In this document: positions 22,449 to 25,855 of the stretch, one piece after another
Layout of the letters: the number at the start of each line of letters is the position of its first letter
Position numbering within the stretch: position 1 is the stretch's first letter
Assembly (NCBI GenBank): GCA_964501065.1
Contig: CAZCRF010000035.1
Location: forward strand, 1-25,855
DNA from: Hallerella sp964501065
Lineage (GTDB): Bacteria; Fibrobacterota; Fibrobacteria; Fibrobacterales; Fibrobacteraceae
Direction of reading: 5' to 3'
DNA length: 25,855 nucleotides
Translations under genes and position numbers: made by a program
The notes under the pieces: generated by a model
Database searches by the model: none
What the model was told of the DNA's origin: nothing
What the model saw: only the letters and a program-made list of their open reading frames with translations

Positions 22449-23741
22449 ATGAAAAATAAAGAAACAACCCATACGGTCGTCTTGGGTGCAAGCCACAAGA
22501 CGTGCCCTGTTTCTCTGCGAGACAAGTTGGGCTTTTCGGGTGCGCAGCTCGAAAAGTCCCTGGCGAGCCTAGGGCGTTTGCCCGGACTTTCGGAGGCGGT
22601 CATCCTTTCGACTTGCAACCGGACGGAGATTTACGCGGCGACCTTTTACCCCGAGGCGCTCCGCGATACTTTAATCAACTGGTGGGCGGAATTCGCCCGG
22701 GTGGACGTCGGGGAACTTCTGCCGCATTGCTTTTACTTGACGCACACGGAAGCGGTGTCGCACCTTTACACGGTCGTTTCTTCTCTTGACAGCCTGGTCC
22801 TTGGCGAAACGCAAATCCTAGGCCAAGTCAAGGATGCCTTCTCGGTGGCGCAAAAGTCGGGGAAGACCGGATTTTTTTTGAATCATCTGTTTCAATCGGC
22901 GCTTTCCCTCGGCAAAAAGGTGCGGGAGGGGACGGCCATCGGCGAAGGGACGGTTTCCATTCCATTCGCCGCAGTCCAGTTGGCTATTCGGGAGTTCGGG
23001 GACTTGTCCCCGCTTTGCGTCGGAATCCTCGGGGCGGGCGAAATGGGGAACATCGCTGCCGTGGAACTCTCCGCCTGTGGCGTCTCGGACTTCCGGTTCT
23101 TCAACCGGACTCTTTCGAAGGCGCAAAACTTTGCCGCCCGGTTCGGGGGGGAGGCTTGCGAATTGTCCGAAATGCCCGGACGCTTGAAAGAAGTCGATTT
23201 GCTGATTGCCGCCGCTTCGTCCCCGGAATATCTGGTGACGGAAGAGGCCGTTTCCGCGGCCGCCAGGGGGAAAAAGACTGTTTACGTCGACATCGGCGCA
23301 CCTCGCAACATCGAACCGACCGTTTCTGAGCTTTCGAACGTCTCCTTGTTCAGCATCGACGACTTGAGCCGCGTGGTGGAGGACAACCGCAGCAAGAGAC
23401 GCCATTCCGCAGAACGGGCCCGGGAAATGATTGGCGACGCCGTCGACGAGTTCTCGGAGTGGTATGCGACCCTCGGCGTGATTCCGCTCGTGCTTTCCCT
23501 GCGGAAAAGGCATGAATCCATTGGGCGCGGACTCCTTGAAAAGTGGGAACATCGCGTTTCGGAAAAGGAATTCGCGTTGCTTCGCCGCTATAACGACGAA
23601 TTGATTGCCAAGATTTTGCACCGTCCGTCGCTTGAATTGAAACGCTTGGGGGCAGCCGGGCTGGAACTTGAAAGCCGCTTGATCTTGGAACAATTGTTCG
23701 GGCTTTCGTTGGATGAGGAGGATATCCGTGAAGACGCTTAG
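22449..23741 (+). CDS. hemA: Glutamyl-tRNA reductase HemA
   Basis: This 430-residue enzyme reduces glutamyl-tRNA(Glu) to glutamate-1-semialdehyde with NADPH, the first committed step of C5-pathway tetrapyrrole synthesis. Features are the N-terminal V-L-G-A-S-H-K-T-C-P-V-S-L-R, the catalytic Cys56 in S-T-C-N-R-T-E, H-L-Y-T-V-V-S-S-L-D-S-L-V-L-G-E-T-Q-I-L-G-Q, a Rossmann motif G-I-L-G-A-G-E-M-G, V-Y-V-D-I-G-A-P-R-N-I-E-P, and a C-terminal dimerisation helix. The ATG at 22449 directly follows an in-frame GTG at 22446, and either could be used; the Shine-Dalgarno region (GGATGGGA) is weak. Its end overlaps hemC by 14 bp. Confidence 0.95.
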   Translation: MKNKETTHTVVLGASHKTCPVSLRDKLGFSGAQLEKSLASLGRLPGLSEAVILSTCNRTEIYAATFYPEALRDTLINWWAEFARVDVGELLPHCFYLTHTEAVSHLYTVVSSLDSLVLGETQILGQVKDAFSVAQKSGKTGFFLNHLFQSALSLGKKVREGTAIGEGTVSIPFAAVQLAIREFGDLSPLCVGILGAGEMGNIAAVELSACGVSDFRFFNRTLSKAQNFAARFGGEACELSEMPGRLKEVDLLIAAASSPEYLVTEEAVSAAARGKKTVYVDIGAPRNIEPTVSELSNVSLFSIDDLSRVVEDNRSKRRHSAERAREMIGDAVDEFSEWYATLGVIPLVLSLRKRHESIGRGLLEKWEHRVSEKEFALLRRYNDELIAKILHRPSLELKRLGAAGLELESRLILEQLFGLSLDEEDIREDA

Positions 23742-24702
23742 AATCGGCACGCGTGGCAGCACTCTGGCGCTCGCGCAGGCGACGTGGGCGAAAGGTTTGT
23801 TGGAAAGGGCTTTCCCGGAAATCCCCGTGGAAATCTGTGTCATCAAGACGGAGGGCGACAAGGATCGGGTGCGGTCTCTGGTCTCTTTCGGCGGACAGGG
23901 AGTTTTCGTCAAGGAAATCGAAGAAGCCCTGCTCGAAGGGAGAGTCGACATCGCCGTGCATTCGTTGAAGGACGTTCCCGACTCGATGGACGGCAGGCTG
24001 GAACTTTCCGGCTTTTTGAAACGCGAGGATTTTCGGGACGTGTTGGTTTCTCGCGGCCTCGGTTTGCTGGACTTGAAGCCGGGTGCGGTCGTCGGGACGG
24101 GTTCGCCACGGCGCGTCTTGCAGTTGAAGGCTTTGCGCCCGGATATCCGTTGCGTGAATTTGCGCGGGAATTTGCCGTCGAGAATCGAAAAAGTCCGTTC
24201 GGGGGAGTTGGATGCGGTCATCTTGGGAGCTGCGGGGCTGAACCGTTTGAAGATGCGGGACTTGATTTCGGAAACCTTTCCCGTCGAACGGATGACCCCG
24301 GCGATAGGGCAGGGGATTGTTGCGTTGCAGACGTTGAAAAAGAACTCCTTGGCGAAGGCGGCCGCGGAATCCGTTTCGGACAAGTCCGCCGTCATCGCGG
24401 CGCGGGCGGAGAGGCGTTGGATGCATCTTCTCGGCGGCGGATGTCGCGTTCCGATGGGGGCAGTCCTTGAAAAGTGCGGAGAGAAGTTCCTGTTCACGGC
24501 CTACTTGGCGGATGCGCAAACGGGAGCATCCTTGAGGCGTTCCCGGATGTTTCCCGAAGACGACTTGTCTTTCCCTGAAAGGAATCCTTTGGAGTCCTTT
24601 GCCGCCGAGTTTTCCGCCGAATGTCGTGAAAAGCGCATCCCGTTGCCGTCGGAAGTTTCGGGAGCGGAAGCGATTGCGTCGTTTTGGAATCGGGAACATT
24701 GA
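23728..24702 (+). CDS. hemC: Hydroxymethylbilane synthase (porphobilinogen deaminase) HemC
   Basis: This 324-residue enzyme joins four porphobilinogen units into hydroxymethylbilane. The start is chosen as GTG at 23728, because AGGAGG (23716-23721) lies six bases upstream and the product then begins M-K-T-L-R-I-G-T-R-G-S, as in the family. The in-frame ATG at 23713 would put the Shine-Dalgarno sequence inside the gene. Visible residues are Asp82 in H-S-L-K-D-V-P, R-R-V-L-Q-L and N-L-R-G-N, and Cys239 in G-G-G-C-R-V-P, which anchors the dipyrromethane cofactor. The length fits the family (about 310-320). It overlaps hemA by 14 bp and its TGA shares a base with the next ATG, so the three genes form a tight operon. 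Confidence 0.95.
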   Translation: MKTLRIGTRGSTLALAQATWAKGLLERAFPEIPVEICVIKTEGDKDRVRSLVSFGGQGVFVKEIEEALLEGRVDIAVHSLKDVPDSMDGRLELSGFLKREDFRDVLVSRGLGLLDLKPGAVVGTGSPRRVLQLKALRPDIRCVNLRGNLPSRIEKVRSGELDAVILGAAGLNRLKMRDLISETFPVERMTPAIGQGIVALQTLKKNSLAKAAAESVSDKSAVIAARAERRWMHLLGGGCRVPMGAVLEKCGEKFLFTAYLADAQTGASLRRSRMFPEDDLSFPERNPLESFAAEFSAECREKRIPLPSEVSGAEAIASFWNREH

Positions 24703-25349
24703 TGCTTGTCATTTATACAAAGATGGAACCGCCGCCGGCGGATTTTATCCAACGGGAGAGAGCTGCGGGAAATTCCGTGTGGCACGTCCCCGCCTTGAAT
24801 TTTCGCCGGACGGGAATCGTCCCGGATTTGGAAGGCTTTGACGCCGCCTTTGTCGCAAGCCCCCGTGCGGCGGTCATCGCCGCAGAATCTTTGGCGCATT
24901 TTGACGGGGCGGTCTTTGCCGCGGGCCCGGGCAGCGCGCGAGTTTTGCTGCAGATGGGAATTTCCGTTTCCGCAGCGGGAAGTGGGAATGGAGCGGAAAA
25001 GGATTTTCCCGAATTTTTGAAAAAACGCCCGGTCAGCCGTGTCGCCTGGATTTCGGCAAGGGAGACCGCCGCCGATTTGCGGGCCATCGCTTTGCAGTGC
25101 GCCGTCTCCGTGGAACATTTTCCCGTGTATGAAACGTTCCCCGCCGCAATCGACGAAGGGAAGCTCTCGAAGTTGGAAAGGCCCGTGGAATGGCATTTTT
25201 TTTCGGGAAAGGCGGTGCAAGCCTTTCGGCGTTTTATTCAAGGGGGAGACCGCGTGAAATTGCACGGCGCCAGTGCGGAAAAGGCTTTCTTCGCGGAGGG
25301 GTTGGGGCTAGGGGTGGAGAATCAATTAGCAATTGGCAATGTGCAATGA
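24702..25349 (+). CDS. hemD: Probable uroporphyrinogen-III synthase HemD (divergent)
   Basis: This 215-residue protein is called from its place and from family-like spots. They are F-D-A-A-F-V-A-S-P-R-A-A-V (the 'fTSxnav' strand), A-A-G-P-G-S-A-R-V-L-L-Q-M-G, V-A-W-I-S-A-R-E-T-A-A-D-L-R, V-E-H-F-P-V-Y-E-T-F-P-A, W-H-F-F-S-G-K-A-V-Q-A-F and K-L-H-G-A-S-A-E-K-A-F-F. HemD closes and inverts ring D of hydroxymethylbilane to give uroporphyrinogen III; the family is known for very low sequence conservation. The ATG overlaps the hemC stop (TGATG). It is somewhat shorter than usual (about 240-250). The last nine or so residues (ending L-A-I-G-N-V-Q) are encoded by the heptamer repeat at the edge of the right-hand inverted repeat, so the natural C-terminus may have been replaced. 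Confidence 0.75.
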   Translation: MLVIYTKMEPPPADFIQRERAAGNSVWHVPALNFRRTGIVPDLEGFDAAFVASPRAAVIAAESLAHFDGAVFAAGPGSARVLLQMGISVSAAGSGNGAEKDFPEFLKKRPVSRVAWISARETAADLRAIALQCAVSVEHFPVYETFPAAIDEGKLSKLERPVEWHFFSGKAVQAFRRFIQGGDRVKLHGASAEKAFFAEGLGLGVENQLAIGNVQ

Positions 25350-25849
25350 GCAATTGTATTTGAAGAAAGGCTCGGCGACACTAAACTCTAAGAACGAATC
25401 ACTCGCAACTAATACTCCCCCTACCTTTCCGCCCGATGTCACTTTGTTCCATTATTCCAGCCCTTCATTCACAACTTCGTTGTTCATAGGGGCTTTCAAA
25501 TGCGTAGGCGAAGCAGGTCGTGCCAACGACAGAACAGTCCGTTCGTCGGACAAAGCAGCCCGTGCCACGGAAAACAGTCCTAGTTGAGCCTGAGCGTGGC
25601 CACGGGGGAGGTTGAAAGGAAGGGGGCTGCGGCCTTCGTAACTCTGAGCAGCCCCCTACCTTTCCGCCCGCTGCGTAAGCGAAACAGGTCGCTTGGCGAC
25701 CAAACAGTCCGTTTGACGGACACAAGCAGCCCGTGCCAACGACAAAACCGTCCGTTCGACGGACACGAGCAGCCCGTGCCACGGGAAAACCGTCCTCGTT
25801 AAACCTAAACGTGGCCTTAGACTCGTTGTTCTAAGCCGCTGAAGCGGCA
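25322..25849. repeat. Right copy of the large, hairpin-rich inverted repeat
   Basis: This is the reverse complement of 1-517, running from the last codons of hemD to six bases before the window end. It contains the palindromes GTCCGTTCGTCGGAC (25537), GGTCGCTTGGCGACC (25687), GTCCGTTTGACGGAC (25707), GTCCGTTCGACGGAC (25750) and GCCGCTGAAGCGGC (25835), plus the counterpart of the 17-bp stem near 25616-25665 with one mismatch. It has four TNNGCAA heptamers at 25326-25352 where the left copy has three. The middle parts differ more between copies than the ends. No gene is supported here. Confidence 0.9.
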
Positions 25850-25855
25850 AGAACA

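Noticed and set aside
22818..24699. Minus-strand open frames of 559 and 449 codons opposite hemA and hemC
   Set aside because: They overlap each other and lie opposite clear haem genes; their low-complexity Arg/Ser/Pro composition is typical of antisense shadows in this codon usage.

Overview
The window looks like chromosomal DNA of a Fibrobacter-type bacterium (Fibrobacteres, FCB group). The main clues are two proteins with the Fibrobacter succinogenes major paralogous (FISUMP) domain, a secreted protein with polyserine linkers, a very large surface protein ending in a type IX secretion-like sorting domain, and a SpoVG homologue. All family calls were made by eye from translated sequence; no database search was run.

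Layout, left to right. Positions 1-517 hold a hairpin-rich repeat that returns in inverted orientation at 25322-25849, so the window is bounded by one repeat family and may be a contig that stopped inside it. Positions 518-771 are a gene-free spacer of heptanucleotide repeats and a dispersed hairpin repeat. Next come a secreted FISUMP protein overlapping epmA (EF-P lysyl-transferase), then a convergent thioredoxin-like lipoprotein on the minus strand. pilT and pilC (type IV pilus retraction ATPase and platform protein) follow and end at a clear terminator. Positions 5825-17249 carry one giant surface-protein gene, now split by a frameshift at a run of seven G. It is followed by a FISUMP lipoprotein and a LolA-like periplasmic protein, probably one operon. 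Then come spoVG and comM (yifB), a repeat-rich spacer, a minus-strand pair (polyserine membrane protein and folB), and the haem operon hemA-hemC-hemD, whose last codons run into the right-hand repeat.

The strongest unexpected signal is regulatory. spoVG has a textbook sigma-54 promoter (TTGGCACG-N4-TTGCA) preceded by two GATTAATCG sites. The giant surface-protein gene has the same TTGGCACG element preceded by two GATTAAYCG sites. Both spacings are identical in the two places: 21 bp between the sites, and 62 bp from the second site to the -24 GG. This suggests that one unknown sigma-54 activator controls both the surface-protein operon and spoVG.

Other notable points are a hydrolase-like domain whose nucleophile serine is glycine, an AT-rich block inside the giant gene, families of trinucleotide-loop hairpins with compensatory changes, and heptamer tracts differing by one unit between the two end repeats.
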